From: Manihot esculenta
Lineage: Eukaryota > Streptophyta > Magnoliopsida > Malpighiales > Euphorbiaceae
DNA length: 64,000 nt
NCBI RefSeq assembly: GCF_001659605.2
Contig: NC_035161.2
Span: 28,939,691 to 29,003,690 of the forward strand
Reading direction: 5' to 3'
A program made the translations under genes and the position numbers. Numbering within the stretch: the first letter of the stretch is position 1; each line of letters opens with the position of its first letter. Below the pieces are notes generated by a model. The model did not search any database. It saw only the letters and a program-made list of their open reading frames with translations, and had not been told where the DNA came from. This document shows positions 1 to 13,830 of the stretch, one piece after another.

Positions 1-1180
1 GGAAAAATTATACGACTCAATCGTTATACTATGTAGACAGTTTTACACTGTACCAGAAATATATATATAAGTAGTAGCCGTCCCTCGTGTCAATCCTTTG
101 GATAAGACGGGGCAAATTTGGGGTGCCACCACTTTGAACATATCTTACCAAGTTGTTTTTTTTCTCTTCTGAAGAAATCTATAAATTGGATAATAAAATT
201 TACTTTTTAACATTTTTTTATAGCTATAGTTAATATTAAAATAACACTATATGTCAATTTTATGTTACGAGCTACCCTTCTCTTCAAAATATTATTTTTA
301 TAAATTTTTAATTTTTAAATAATTATATTTATTATTTTTTTATAAAGTATACAAAGTTAAAAAGTTTCCATCGAAGGCATCTTTATAGACCCATAACACT
401 ATTATTTTCATTTTACAGATTTTTATTTCTAAATCGTATATTATGGGATCGTATAATTGAACAAAAGAAAAATTATTCATCATGTCAATTTTATCTCGCA
501 AATATTTATTTTTGCCTTATCCTTTCTTTTAAGACATATTTTCTCTCCATATTTTTTAACTACACTACTGCATGGGTTTAAGGCTTGTTAAAAATAAAAG
601 TCTAAATTTTTATATAATCACGATTATGACAAAACATTTTAAATTCATACCTAATCTTTTATCTTTATTACAATTTCAGCCAAACTCTTAAAATAATTTT
701 AATTAGTTTTAAATTAGTCATATATTATGTGGGGTATTATTTATTTACTCTTTTAAATTCATCTAAATATACTTTTAACTCTAGTTAACTATATATAATA
801 ATGATATATAACTCTTATGGTCTTAATTGTTAATTTACAATATAAAATTTATGAATTTTCAAATCTACGTAGTTTTGGCTAATTGACTATCGTAAACCTA
901 TGAAAATTGTGCTTTTACTCAATAAACCATCACTCTATTTATAAAGATGGTGAAAAATATTATAATTTGATAATAATATATAACTACTATTTTATCTCTG
1001 TAAAAAAATAAATAATTTATTCATTAATTTTTATGTTCGATTCTTATTTTTTGTTTTTATGCCTACTAGAAAACTTCTAAATGAATGTTATCTGTTAATT
1101 TTATTGTTTGTTTATATAACCTTAATTAATTAGATACTTCATATTTAATTTTTAAAGTTAATTTCGTTTGAAAGCATTTA
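1..1180. other. AT-rich intergenic DNA, no gene seen
   Basis: Very AT-rich sequence without an open frame of note, splice-linked exons or a recognisable repeat border. It probably is spacer downstream of the CLPR4 gene. Confidence 0.5.
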
Positions 1181-1189
1181 AATTAAATG

Positions 1190-1698
1190 CCTACGATCCC
1201 AAATAAGCGTTAAAATGCGGGCTAGCGCATCATCCATTCTCCTGTCCTCTTGACCATGGGTAGATGGTTGTGTCAATTTGGAGGTCTATCTCATCTGTTA
1301 TATTGGTAACTTCTTTTATTGAAAACTAGATTTGAGTTGCTTTTTCGACCTCAAATTATGGGCCTTTTTCATGCGAGCTAGTGGTTATCGCTTGGTCTTC
1401 AATGAGCATTAGGGGCTGCAGTTGATGGAATTCCACCTGGTCCTGGTCATCTTGGTTCGACTCTTCAGGCAACCAGAGCACACAGAGGGGATGCGACGCA
1501 GTTTCATGGTCAACCCAAATCCTTGGTTCGGTCAAGTAGTTTCTGCAGTTTCTAGGGTTTAAGTGGGCTTTCCTCTGTTGTCTTGTGTTGCTTGAGCCTT
1601 AGTCCTTTGTTTACATGTAATCAACAGGCCACAAGTGCTGTACTCTTCTCTTCCAATCGATGAAATATTACCTTTGATTAAAAAAAAAAAAAAAAAAA
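1190..1698 (+). mobile_element. Possible 3' end of a LINE or retrocopy with poly-A tail
   Basis: A block of higher GC content than its surroundings ends in an A run of about 18 bases (1681-1698), preceded by a GATGAAATATT-like tract. This layout is typical of plant LINE 3' ends or retrocopied transcripts. No reverse transcriptase frame is preserved and I could not fix a target-site duplication, so the assignment is weak. Confidence 0.3.
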
Positions 1699-3143
1699 TC
1701 CAAGGTGGGTTTAAACCCCTTGCTTTCCATTCTCGAATCAAAATTATGGTGCAAAGCTATCCAAATATTATAAGCTTCAGCCATTCACCAAAAAGAGAGA
1801 AGGAACAAACTAAGTAGCTACAATTAAATTGGATCTACATGAAATTAGACGCGTCCAACATTCATAGTTTTTGCAATCCATCCTGTTACAATCGATGCTC
1901 GTTGTACGTATTGATTAACCACTGAAACAGCATGATCCCATAGCTAAAAAAGCTTATCCACAACTTTGCTCTCATTAATTATTCCATTTCTCGGCTCCCT
2001 TGTGTTCCCATCAATTCGACATGATTGGCTTCAGCCAAATGCAAATTAACATATAACCTAACAACATTCCAGAAGAGTTGGAAAAAAAAATTGTAATAAC
2101 AGAAATACAAAATTACAGTTGACATGCTGAACAAGAATGAGCTTATTGATTCGTGATAAATTCAATGATGACATTCACATACACATAGAGAGAGAGCAGT
2201 TCCAAATCGGAACAAAAATCACATACACCCTTGCACTATTTTAAGAGGTTTATACAAGTCAATTTTTAGCTTTTTGGCCAAATAATCCCCTAAACTTTGC
2301 TTTTATGTGTAAATTAATCCTATCATAGTAAAATATTATACTTTTAATAATAAAAGATTTTCATAAGTATTAAGAATTATTTTATTATTTTTTTTATTAA
2401 AAGAAAAAAAAAAGAAATTTAAGAACATTATAAACATCTGTTTGGAAAAAGGGAAGAATATCAAGAATATAAAACATCTGCTAAGAAAAAGAAACGATTA
2501 GTTTTTCTGTTCTATAAGGCCTCGACAATGAAAAGGAAAGAACTATGTTGGGAGTTGATTGAAGGAGGAAGAATCGGTAAATTATGCTGATATGGGTTTC
2601 TAGGTCTGCAAAGTTTATTTATTTATTTTTTTACTTTTTGATTTCAAATAGAGGGACTTGAAACAGGTTTAGAACAGCAATTATAGGAGGAAATGAAGAA
2701 TAAGAAAAAGAAGAACGTGTTAAGTTCATGAATTCTAGGTTTTCGAATTTGAAGGACTAGGTTCACAAAGTTTTAGGGCTTTGAGATTCAAAGTTTAGGG
2801 GTTTTTCTTTTTGTTCTAATTAAAAGATACCCCACAAGATTGCTCGGATGCAGCTTCAACAGGGGCAGTAGATCATTATAATATTCTGGTCGGCTCACTG
2901 GTAGTGTACATGTTGCACCAGCTAGAGGCCATAAAGGACTTAAGGAAAAAAGTAGAGAATTTTCATACACTTCGTTTTAAGAAAGGAAGCGATGAATGTA
3001 ATTGATGAACTAATATTCATAATATTATACAACAATAATTTTTTTCTTTTGCTTAAAGAATTTTCACATGATCCAAAGACAATGACTTGGAGATGTACCT
3101 TACCTGATTACTCCCAACCATCACCAATTGAAACTTCTGCCAA
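1699..3143. other. Spacer and 3' flank of CLPR4
   Basis: No protein-coding exon could be supported. The part nearest 3144 should contain the 3' UTR of the minus-strand CLPR4 gene; no single poly-A signal stands out. Confidence 0.4.
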
Positions 3144-6100
3144 TCATATAAGCTGTGCCTTTTTAAGGTCAGAAACAACTCCACGGTCTTCAGGGCTCCT
3201 TTCATTATATATTACCTGCAGAAAACAAGGAAAAGCAAACAGTGATGCATTTAAAAACAAACTAAAATCAAATAACTTTATCGACCAACCTTGTCTATGA
3301 TGCCATATTCAACTGCCTCAGCTGGATTAAAATATTTTGGGCGACTGATGTCTGCTTCAATCTGTTCAGGTGATTTTCCAATATGCTTTGCCAAGAGATT
3401 GACCTGCAAGACAATTTTTTTTTAAAAGAAAAAGACCTGTATGATAATTTGTTTAATAAAATGTAATAAATATATTGTGCTGTGATAGCAGATTTTTATA
3501 CATAATATATATAAGTCCCAAGGTAATTTGCTATTCAATTGGGAAACAGAAAGAATCTATGAAATTAATGCTACAGAGTACAGACATTTAAAAGCTTTTT
3601 GAGCAGAACATTTCCAGCATCATTTTCAAATGTGAGCTCGGCAGATGGCATTTTTAGGATAGTTTCTAGCTGCAATCTGATCTGAGGTACTTGTGGTGCT
3701 TGGTTAGCCCTAGACAACATCTTCTACAGACAACTGTTCCAATTCCAAATTGAAGTCCTTGAATTAAGGTAAACCACCAGTAAGGTTTGGGAGTTAAAAG
3801 GGAAAGGTAATGATACAAGTTGTTCATCTCTCTAGATTTACACAAACATAGCTTAAGCACTTGCATTACAAGCAGTATACCGGCCAAGCTTTAATGTAAG
3901 GCACACACTGGGAATGCAGTGTTCTCTATACTGTACAGGGAGGGGGTACATCAATTAATATATGGCAAGTCTTAGTTAGTAGGTCTTAGTTGCTAGGCTA
4001 CTTACTGGGATCATGACATGTGTTTACACTTATTAATATTGGTTATAGAGCCTCCTAGTCCTACTATTAGGTTATCATTCGTAAGAGAGCCAATGAAGTA
4101 GACAAATTTCCATTTATTTTGTCTAAATTTCAATAATGAAATTATTATTGAATGCATAATTGCATTTGAAATGGATAAAAAGACAGTATTAAACAAGATC
4201 CTTCAATTTTTCTTTAAATGTGAAATTAAATGAATAGAACTACATAACCCTTGAATTAACTGAAATTATTCAAGGGCCAATGAGTTTTTTTTTCCTTAAA
4301 TAAAAGGAAAGAAAAAAAGATCATGAAAGTTCCAATTAGAGATGCGCTCAACAAAACATGGAGGCCCTGGTCAACAAGCCCAGACACTAACTTAGCTATA
4401 TTCAGGTCTAGGCTAGGCTCTAGAATGGCACTATCTCCTCAGTCTCCTCTTTTCATCTTTCCCTTTTGCATTCTTATCCTTTCTGAGAATGTTCAGACTG
4501 CCATCAATGTCATTGGCAGTACCATGGCCTCTATCATACAACTTGTGCAATTTCACCAACCACACAAGACCAACAATATAACAGTAATCTCACTATCTAA
4601 GCCAGACATTATTTATATAAATGGTGATTTCATCTTAGATCAAGCCATGTCTGAGTCCTACAATCACTTCACCTTCCTAAAGCTGTTCTCTCAATACCCT
4701 CTTTTTCTCTCATGTCAAGACATGGGTTCACAATATTGAGATATCTGCATCACATACCATGTGATTTGGATCCTAAAAAAGATCAATGCAACCTGCGATG
4801 CACAACCCAGATGCAGACGATGAGCGAGAAATGTAAAATTAGGGAATTGCAGTGAACTAATCACATATCTGTTTGACTGAAAGGTAAAAGATTGTTATAG
4901 GCTATTGCTGTATGTGGTTGAAAGTTCCTTGCCATATTATTATTATTTTTTTCTTTCTGATGTGATTCCAATATCTATGCTTTTCTCAACCAATAACATA
5001 GTATTTGGTTCAATTCCATGAATAAAAGTTTTGTAAAGTACAACTGAATTCTATATAATTCATGTTTGGTTTAGTTTCATAATAAAAATTCATTTGTTTG
5101 CATTTTCTAAACTATCCTCAAATAAAATTAAAAAATTATAATTTTTTACTCTACCAAAGAATCTTATGTATAAAATTTTTTAAAATAAATAAAAAATAAT
5201 AATAAACTATATAAATTATAATATAAAAAATAATATTAATATAAATAATACAAAATAATAATAAAATATATAAATAATATAAAATAATAATAAATAATTA
5301 AGAAATGTATAAATTCATTAATGATATATTAATAAACATAAAATAAACTCACATATCAAAATGTAAGAGATTTACATAACAACATAAACAATGTAAAGTA
5401 AATTTTTATTTTATAAAGTAGAAAGTGAACAAGTACAAAAAATTAGTAAAAAGCTGAAAAAAGAAGAGATAAGATAAATTTCTTGTTTAATTAATTAATA
5501 GTATTTGAAAAGTTATGTAACTAATAAATATAAGAGACAAATTATTGAGATTAAATATTTTCATAATGATATTTTAGTCTAAAAAATATTTTTATGTAAA
5601 CATCATGAAACTCATTTAAGATTCCATCAAATTTAATAGGCATTTATTTTAGTTATAACCAATTCCACAAAATTGAATTCTAGCCTTTATTCAAACCAAT
5701 ACACAAATCATGAAATTCAATTGAACGCCACAAAAATTTTAAGACATAGAATTGAACCAAACAACCCCTAAATAGTGATCAGGATAGGCATGAAGAAACA
5801 ACTCACATTCTAACATGATCTTAATACTAATCTTGGTTAATAGATAAAAAGCCCTTTGTGGCAAAATCACGCTTCCTGATCCAGTCCACCAACATAATCA
5901 AGATAGTTAGGCTGTGTTTGGTAGAAGGAAGAAATCCAGTCAACAATATAAGCTAAATGCATAAAGTGGAGAAAGTGTATCTCAACTCATAGAGTCAAAA
6001 TACAGTTCCTTTCATCTTCCTTCCTTCTGAACAAGCACAGCACAAGTATCTCTCAGGCTAAATAGAGATGAAATCCCACTCTGCCTTAACCCCACATTTT

Positions 6101-8775
6101 TCGGTCCCAGTCCTACTCCCACTTCATTAGGCCCCAAAAAAAAGGCCTTGGCTCTTCTTGAAGACATTCAACTGTAGTAGAAAGAAGAAAGATAATGTAA
6201 CAAAAATATCTCTCTCCATTGTCATATATTGATGTAAGAACATTGTGGCATAATCTATTTATGGTAATCATTCAGACTGGTTAGAAATTATGACCAAACC
6301 CTACCCATAAACAACTACCATTCAGCAAGTGTGGTATTCTGGAGGTTGAAATATATAATTAAATGAGTACTATTTAATTAGACAGGAACACCAAAACCAT
6401 TATTAATTTTACCAATTCTGCTTTCACATTCTTGACTTCCTTTCTTGCAAGGTCGACATCAGTTGCTTGACCTTGAAACCTCCCTATTGGCTGTAGATTG
6501 GCAGAAGAAGAGAAAAGAAAAGCAAAAAGAATGAGAGATTTTCGTATAAGAAATATCTGGTAGCAACATATTAAAAGAACAAATTGCAGCATCAAATACC
6601 ACCATTCAAGAAAAGACCTGTTTTATCATGATAGTCGATGAAGGAAGAGCAGAACGATTTCCCTTTGACCCAGCAGCCAGAAGTAAAGCTGCTTCACCCC
6701 AAGCATTACCAACACAGAGAGTAAATATAGGTGGCTTGACATACCTGCAGCAAAACAAGTCAGCAACAAGCAAAATAGACTACAATATCTCCTTATTTTT
6801 CCAGTAAATTTACTGAACAAAATAGAATAGAGCACAGACAGATGAAGGGAATCAATAAACAATTATCGCAGAGTCATGAGAAATATCTTGCAACATATAC
6901 GTCCTACTCCCTACTAATATCAGAACTAAGTCTTTTTGTTTCACTATTTGTCAGTTTGAAATAAGTAAAGAATTCATGATATGCCCCTGTACGATGATGT
7001 AAGATGCATTATATTAATGCACATGTATCTAAAATTTGGGAGAGAGAATAGACTGTGAAGTCACATGCATATGGCCACAACTAATAGGAAGAAGATGATT
7101 ACATATTAATTCAAAGTTGTCCTTCATCTAATACACATCAACTTAGCTTAAATTAGTGTTGAAGGCAAATCTTATCAGGATCCCAGTTAGATTTGGATAA
7201 ATCATTCCAATCCTTAATTGCGAGAATAACCATGTGTTACATTAAAGTAAAATATCCTTCAAAAGTTTAGATCAGACAAAATGACAAATCAAACCACATA
7301 ATATTTCATGGTCAGACGTCTCCATGCTACCATGAGATCCCGTCATGATTTAGACAGAAAAATGCAGAGATTTTTTTTTTTTTTTTTTTTTGGGGGGGGG
7401 GGGGGGGTTGGGGTTAAGGATGAATGCTTAACAGAATTTCAAATAAAAGAATTGCATTTTGTGGAAGGGCATAAAGCTTATGACCCCATAACATCATAGA
7501 TAGCAAAAGCCTCTGTCTCATAACCCAGCTTTTCACCACCCTGAAAAACAAAAAGCTTTTGTTATGTTATAATCAATTACAGACACTAGCTCAAAAAACA
7601 AGCTCTGGGGCTCACACACACACCCCAGAAAAAAGAAAGCTAAATAAAAGAAGAAGGTCAACCTTGGTTGTACCAGTGGAGTTTATATAGAGGTAAATGG
7701 GTTTCTCTTCGTCCTCATATTGAAGGTAAAGAAATTCTGCAAGTATTAATTCTGTCACAGAAGGCACAAGGGACATTCCCAAGTAAACAATCCTATTCTT
7801 GTACAGGTAAGATGCTAAGTCAGGAGGAGGTTGCTCCCACGCACTTCCCCTAGTATAAGGAATAACCTGCCAAGATGAATGACAAATAAACAAACAAATG
7901 TTTGCAAAGTGGAAAATTTTCAGACTTCATGCACAAGAAAGATCTCAATTCACCATATAATATAGAATACAGAAAAAAAAATTGACATCACGAATTAATG
8001 CACAGAAGACCTATCAAGCTTACAAGAGCATTTCTGTACTGATTTACTCAGTTGTTCAGATAAGGTTCAAATCAGAGATCAACGAAGATAAGAAAATGAA
8101 AGTAAATAGGTTCAGTCCAATCACAGGTAAAAACACTATGCTAAACCCAATTATTTCTTTGATGGACAGTGACCCCCAAAAATCCTATAGGAACTTTTAT
8201 GAATTTTCAGCCCCTTCAAGGCTCTGGCATGCGATGTTTTGAGATACATATGTTTCTCAACTTCGAGTGCAGTCTTATTTTATGTGACCATATACAAGCT
8301 CTGCAACCTAACAATGAGGTTAATAATCTTAACTTCTCAGAGTGGAAAATATCTCCCAAGTCTTTAGGTGGAGTGTAGAAGAAACAGTACGCAGTAATCC
8401 AAAAAACAAAGAATTTGTTCATCAGGGGAAGAGAAGAAAGGGATAAAATGGATAACAAAGGGATAGAAAAGGAATAAAGAAGCTAAAAATTGAACTCACC
8501 ATAGTGACAACGCTTCTTTTGCCTTTGGAACTGGAAATTGACGCCGGATTGAGACATTCAGGTCGAATTTTTATACCGGAGAAGTCACTAATGGCAGTTC
8601 CGCCGACAGCGGAGGGGGAGAAGAAGCTTGTTGAGAGAGAAGTTCTGAGAGAAGAAGATGAGGAAGAGTAAGCTAGGGTTCGGTTGGACTTTGAGGTTCG
8701 TAATGAAGCCGCTGGAGATGCTATCATGCGCGTGTGGAGCGCGAGGCTCGATGCTGTAGCGGTTGCGAACTCCAT
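3144..8775 (-). CDS. CLPR4: CLPR4, non-catalytic subunit of the chloroplast Clp protease
   Basis: Seven exons join in frame to 308 aa: 8775-8500, 7866-7663, 7540-7485, 6744-6618, 6490-6413, 3403-3290 and 3215-3144 (TGA). All introns are GT-AG. The first about 80 residues are Ser/Thr-rich and basic, as in a chloroplast transit peptide. The ClpP fold follows, with PDLASYLYKNRIVYLG, the segment VGNAWGEAALLLAAG where active ClpP has its Ser, and IMIKQP where active ClpP has its His. Loss of these residues defines the ClpR class, so this subunit is structural in the stromal ClpPR core. Length and wording match Arabidopsis CLPR4 (about 305 aa from memory). Intron 5 is about 3 kb and carries a MITE-like insertion. 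The gene looks intact. Confidence 0.95.
5000..5775. repeat. MITE-like inverted-repeat element in CLPR4 intron 5
   Basis: The left end reads TTTGGTTCAATTCCATG and the right end, reverse-complemented, reads TTTGGTTCAATTCTATG, so the two ends form an imperfect terminal inverted repeat around a very AT-rich core. There is no coding capacity. The TAGGGGTTG-like outer edge on the right recalls hAT-type MITEs, but no clear target duplication was found. The family is therefore left open. Confidence 0.5.
7371..7407. repeat. Poly-T followed by poly-G run in a CLPR4 intron
   Basis: About 21 T are followed directly by about 16 G (on the minus strand a C run followed by an A run), lying in intron 3 of CLPR4 just before exon 4 to exon 3 spacing. 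The exact lengths are likely variable and prone to sequencing error. Confidence 0.7.
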
Positions 8776-9089
8776 TGACAGCAGTCGCTGAGTGCTAAGA
8801 GAGGAGAAGAGGTTGAAATGAAAGAAGATGCAGAAACATAATTGGCTGCCGATGGGTTTTTGCTTGTCAATGGATCACCTATTTGCCCAATCATCAAAGC
8901 CCAATATTACTGTCTTAGAGCCCAAATTTGAAGCCCGATATCTTCACAAATAAGCAGAGAGTTTATTCACTTATTTATTTTGAAGAATCTTCAAAAGTAT
9001 TAGAATTCATTTTGTTTTAGAATTATTCCCATTTGAAATTAAAAAAAAAAAAGTTTTGACAACGGGATAGACAATATCCCTCAGCTGAT

Positions 9090-9540
9090 CATTCGGTCGG
9101 TTTGATTTAAAATCGAATCGAATAAAATAAATTAAAAATCAAAATTTTAGTATTTATGAAAATCGAACCGAATCGATTTTGGTCAGAAATCGAATCAAAC
9201 CGAATCGATCTAATTCGATTCGATTCGGTTCGATTTGATCAATTTTGATTTTTAAAATTTTTTTATTTTTTACACTTTATTTTTAATATTTTAAAATTTA
9301 ATTAAAATATTTTAATTTTAATATAATTTAATTTCTCTATATTATTGAAATAACATATTATTATCACTAATCGGTTCAATTCGGTTTTTTCGATTTTTTT
9401 TTATTAAAATCGAACCGAATTGAAATAACTGAAAATTTTAAAATTAAAAATCAAACCGAACTGAATTGAATAAAAAATCAAATTAAAATTTAAAATTAAT
9501 TCGATTCGGTCAATTTTTTCAGTTTAAACCGAATACTGCA
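9090..9540. repeat. AT-rich inverted-repeat element rich in CGGTTCGATT-type motifs
   Basis: AATCGAACCGAAT and its complement ATTCGGTTCGATT alternate many times across about 450 bp, giving strong hairpin potential. Short elements of this kind are common next to plant genes. No coding frame and no sure termini were found. Confidence 0.45.
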
Positions 9541-11031
9541 CGCGCTACCCATTCCAAATATCTTATCAATTTACTCACTACAATCTTGAATGTTTTCGAG
9601 AGTTTCTTGTAAACAAGTTTTAGTGAAATTTAAACTCCTCAAAATGACCAGAAAATTTCTAGTAAAATTTTAAAAATTAGAATGAAAATGAATTTTAATG
9701 GAAAAAAATTTAATTATTAATTTAAATATTAGAGAGATTTATTTTATAAATTCATATCCAATGATGATGGCGAGATTTAGAGCGGCATCAATACCCTTAC
9801 CATGTTGCAGGTAGGTGTAGTATTACAAAAAATCTTAGGTTTCTTTTTTGTTGTAATCGTGGTTATACAGTGAGAAAAAGGAATATCCAATTATGTATGT
9901 CTCATTGGCATGCTTATAGCGAGCAATCCAATATCCACTTATTACCTTGTTTAATTAACTAAAAGCTTGGTCCTGCGTTAATTATTTTATCAATACTTCG
10001 GTCTTCCCAATATATTTATCGTCTTTGTGCAATATATACTTAGACATGTATACATAACTTAAAAATTAATTAGATTTTTTTTTCTAATTTTCAGAGGCAA
10101 AAATGATTCTTTAATTGTTTTAATATATTTATAAAATTTTAAAATTTTGGTTAATTAAATATGACCTGATTTCGTAATTATACATACATCCCATCTTAAT
10201 ATTTTTTTTTTCACTTTATAATTATTTTTTAAACTTTGGTTGAAACAATTTATTTTGAAAATTTTAAATAAATTCTTTTATTTAGAATGAAAAACAAGTT
10301 TTTTTTAATTAAAATTTTTTATTTTAAAACAATATCATACCTGTTTTATTTAAAAAAATTAATTGAAATTAAATTATTATAAATTAATGATTCTTACAGC
10401 TGTTAAAGAAGTAGAATCTGTTTCATTATCATCTTTAAGGTTAATTAAACAATTTTTTTGGTCGATACCTGATAGACTTTTTTTCTTTTGTGTTTAGAGG
10501 AATATGCTTCTTGTCTTAAAGTTTTTTTTTTTCTTTTTTTTGTTAAAAAAATCAAATGATTGTGAGTTGACGTAATTCATTCGTAATGATATCCGGTTCA
10601 AAGCTAATCTCGCTATTTTTTTTTAAATCATTTTAGTATAACTGAACTTGAATTAGAAACTTATTAATACTAAAAATAATTTCAATATCTGTGAATTAAA
10701 ATTAATTTATTTATTTATTGAGATTTTTTTATAATTAAGTGTATTTTTAAATTTATTAGTCGAGATTAAATTTTATTCACACCAAACTAATTATTTTCTG
10801 CGAGTATTTAATTCATTTAAACTTAATAAAAACTAAAGTGCAGTATTAGATATGAATATATTTTATTTATATATTTTACCGTTTATTTCATAGCCTGCGT
10901 AATTGTCTTGTGAAATTTTCGAGGCTGATCATGTCATCTATCAATTCTTAATTTGTTAATTTATATTCAATCGCTCTTTGCATAACCATTATCTTTGCCA
11001 ATCTTGAAAGACTGTAATCGACTAGAAAAAA
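9541..11031. other. AT-rich spacer upstream of the ankyrin gene
   Basis: No gene or clear element is seen. The last few hundred bases should hold the promoter of the ankyrin/PGG gene, but no unambiguous TATA box could be picked. Confidence 0.4.
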
Positions 11032-12450
11032 ATGTTGAAGAAGGCTGCTAAAAGTGGACGTGTCGACGTGCTATATAAGTTGCTTGCACAAGATCCACAT
11101 CTTCTGAAGGATCTAGACACCATACTCATAGCTGATACTCCTCTACACGTAGCTGCAAGGGCTGGCAAAAATCATTTTGCTATGGAAGTTGCAAGCCTAA
11201 AGCCATCACTTGCTTGCAAACTAAATGAAGATGGCCTTAGCCCCATGCACTTGGCTTTGAGAAATGGGCACAATGGAACTGCGAGAGGCCTTGCAACAGT
11301 GGACAGCAACCTCATCAGGGTGAAAGGGAAGGACAGAATTACTTCGTTGCACCTTGTAGCGGAAATAGGAGACATTGATCTCTTGGAAGAATTTCTACTT
11401 GCTTGTCCATCAGCCATTGAAGATTTGACAGTTCGCCGAGAGACTGCTGTTCATGTTGCTGTCAAACACCAAAGCTTGCAAGCTCTTAAGTTTCTTTTTG
11501 GATGGCTTCACCGGAAAAATATGGAAGATGTCCTAAATTGGAAGGATGAGGAAGGGAACACTGTATTGCATATCGGAGTTCTCAAAAATGACCTAAAGGT
11601 ATAAACAATCCACACAGCTTGTTCAAATGTTTGATTAATTTTAATTAATCTGCTAATTATATCTTGTGATTAAACCAAGGCTGTGGAGTTGTTAATCAAT
11701 AACGTTGATAACCACGCTAAAAATGGCAACGATATGACCGCTATGGACATCTTCAGACGCCAATCCAAATCTCAAAATGGCGAAATGGGAGATATCCTCC
11801 GTCGTGCGTCTCTCGTTTCAAGCTTTCTGAATTCACTCATCAGAAAACGAGACCAATACTTGGGCTTCACAGTTGCTTCACAAGGCCTAGAAATTTTCAC
11901 CGTCGACACTCGCAGCATAATACTTGTTGTAGCTGTACTGATCGCAACAGCTACCTACCAAGCCGTACTCAGCCCTCCTGGCGGATATTGGCAGGATAAC
12001 GTCGACGAACATCAAGCTGGGAAAATAATCATGAGCGACTTTGAGAGTTCTTATTTTGCACTTCTTAACAGTTCAGCCTTCTGTGCATCTGTGTGCACAA
12101 TCATTGTTCTTGTTATGGGGCTTCCTTTTTCTTTCTTTCTTGAATCCTCTACTCTCTTCATCTCATGTTCCTATTTTGTTTCACTGCTTAACACCTTCCC
12201 ATCTTTAGACAAGACCACACTGTCCCTGCTTCTGTTAATTGGGTTGGTGTTGGGTTGTGTTCATCTGCTGGCATTTGAGGCTCATCGGCGTAAGCGACAA
12301 CAACGCAAGGTGGGAAAATATCAATGGAAGTATCAAGTGTTTTCTATAAATCCTGTTCAAATGCGTGATAATTCGTCTAAGTTCTTTTCTTTTCTTTGGA
12401 GATTTCTCCTTAAACCTTCACCAGCTTCTTTAGAATGTCCTCCTTTGTAA
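11032..12450 (+). CDS. Ankyrin-repeat PGG-domain membrane protein (BDA1/ACD6-like)
   Basis: Two exons, 11032-11598 and 11680-12450, join in phase 0 through an 81-bp GT-AG intron to 445 aa. The N-terminal half holds ankyrin repeats with motifs such as TPLHVAARAG, SPMHLALRNGH, TSLHLVAEIGD and NTVLHIGVL. The C-terminal half has the PGG signature (SPPGGYW, about residues 287-293) within a hydrophobic region able to form about four membrane segments, ending in a basic tail. Plant proteins of this build (ACD6, BDA1) act at membranes in immune signalling; here that role is inferred from architecture only. The start fits the usual short N terminus (LKKAAKSGRVDVLYKLL). The gene appears intact; such genes often lie in clusters, but no second copy is seen here. 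Confidence 0.88.
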
Positions 12451-12699
12451 ATTTGTTTTGTATCACCTGTCAATTTGTTTTCCTAGTAATTTATGAATAT
12501 TTTATGAGAAATGATTTATATTTTATTGTTTGGTTAGAGTAATACTACTGAGTTTTGACTAATATATTTCGTCCATTTGTAAATTTAATTACAAACATAA
12601 ATTCTTTAATTCTTTATACATGTAAATATTTATTTATAAATTTTTTTAGTGGTTAGTTTTTTTTCTAAATAACTTGTAGAATTTAATTTATTATAATGT
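12451..12699. other. 3' flank of the ankyrin gene
   Basis: AT-rich sequence expected to include the 3' UTR of the ankyrin/PGG gene; nothing else is visible. Confidence 0.4.
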
Positions 12700-13830
12700 G
12701 GACTGCAAAAATTCATATAATGAAGAATACAATTCTGTTATTGATTCGAGTTACCAACGGATTATTAATGAAATTTATCTGTTATAAAAAACTTTGTTGG
12801 TAATTTTATTTCTAACGGCATTTTAAAATCTGCTGGTGCCTAAACAGATCACCAACGGAAAGTTCCATTAGTTATTAAAATGGATGACTAATTTGTTGTT
12901 CATCGCAGTCATTCTTGCTAAATAATTTTAAAATATTATTAATTGAAATTCTATTCTGTCATATATACTAATGAAATATTCATCATTATTCCGTTACAGA
13001 TACTAACAGAATTTCTATCATTATTCCGTTACAGTAGAGTACAACAATTAATTAGATGTATAACAAATTTTTTCTGTTATTGATACCAACGGATAGTCTA
13101 TTGGTAATCTGTTAGTGGATATAGAAATTCAGCTATATATAGCACCATTTATTTTTTCATCACATTCTTATTTTTCATAACGCTACACGTGTACATTAAT
13201 AATATTCATGATCTCAACACAAACATATCAATTATAATTAATAATATTCATGATTTCAACACCTGTACACAAACTTAATTAATTATATATATTCATAACG
13301 CTATTGCATTAATAATATTTATTATCTCAACACAAACATAATTAATTATATAAAAGCAACTATTAATTTAATTACTAAAATTATAATTAAACTAAAAGTG
13401 TTTTAAAATATTAAACATTACATTAGTAATATCTAATTTAAGTATAATATATACTAAGTTCCACAAGTTAAAATAAAAAATCACATCATCATTTGTAATG
13501 CATATCAAACTAAACTCTCTAGCTCATCATCTGTATTTTCATCGCTGTCTGCATACTGATCAGGATCGAACAGGCCTCATAGTGTTGTTGTGGAGCAAGG
13601 AGTAGGAGCATATGTCTGAGAGAATGTCCCGCTATTTTGCTGTGCCATCATCCTAGGCATAAACTCTTACAGCCACTCCACAATCAAGTTTAGTCTATTG
13701 TTTTCTATTTCGAACTGATCAATTTTAGTCATCATTAAATTCATTTGCTCATTCACAGCAACATTTACATGGGTGTGGAGGATAATGAGACATAATAATA
13801 TAAAAAACTATGGAAATATGCAGAAGTCTG
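12700..13830 (-). mobile_element. Degenerate CACTA (En/Spm-like) transposon fragment
   Basis: The segment 12745-13120 repeats short motifs of the type CCAACGGATTATTAATG and CCGTTACAG in both orientations, as in CACTA subterminal regions. On the minus strand, 13800-13490 gives a broken frame with features of the C-terminal region of plant En/Spm-type transposases: a run MAQQNSGTFSQTYAPTP and the acidic ending DSDENTDDELESLV, interrupted by stops. A GACTGCAAAAATTC near 12704 could be a mutated CACTA terminus. The other end was not found. Confidence 0.45.

Noticed and set aside
1635..1817. Frames across the poly-A tract near 1690
   Set aside because: Lysine/Phe runs from the A tract; nothing else supports coding.
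4323..4739. 138-codon plus-strand open frame in CLPR4 intron 5
   Set aside because: Low-complexity composition, antisense to a well-supported intron, and no recognisable domain or splice partners.
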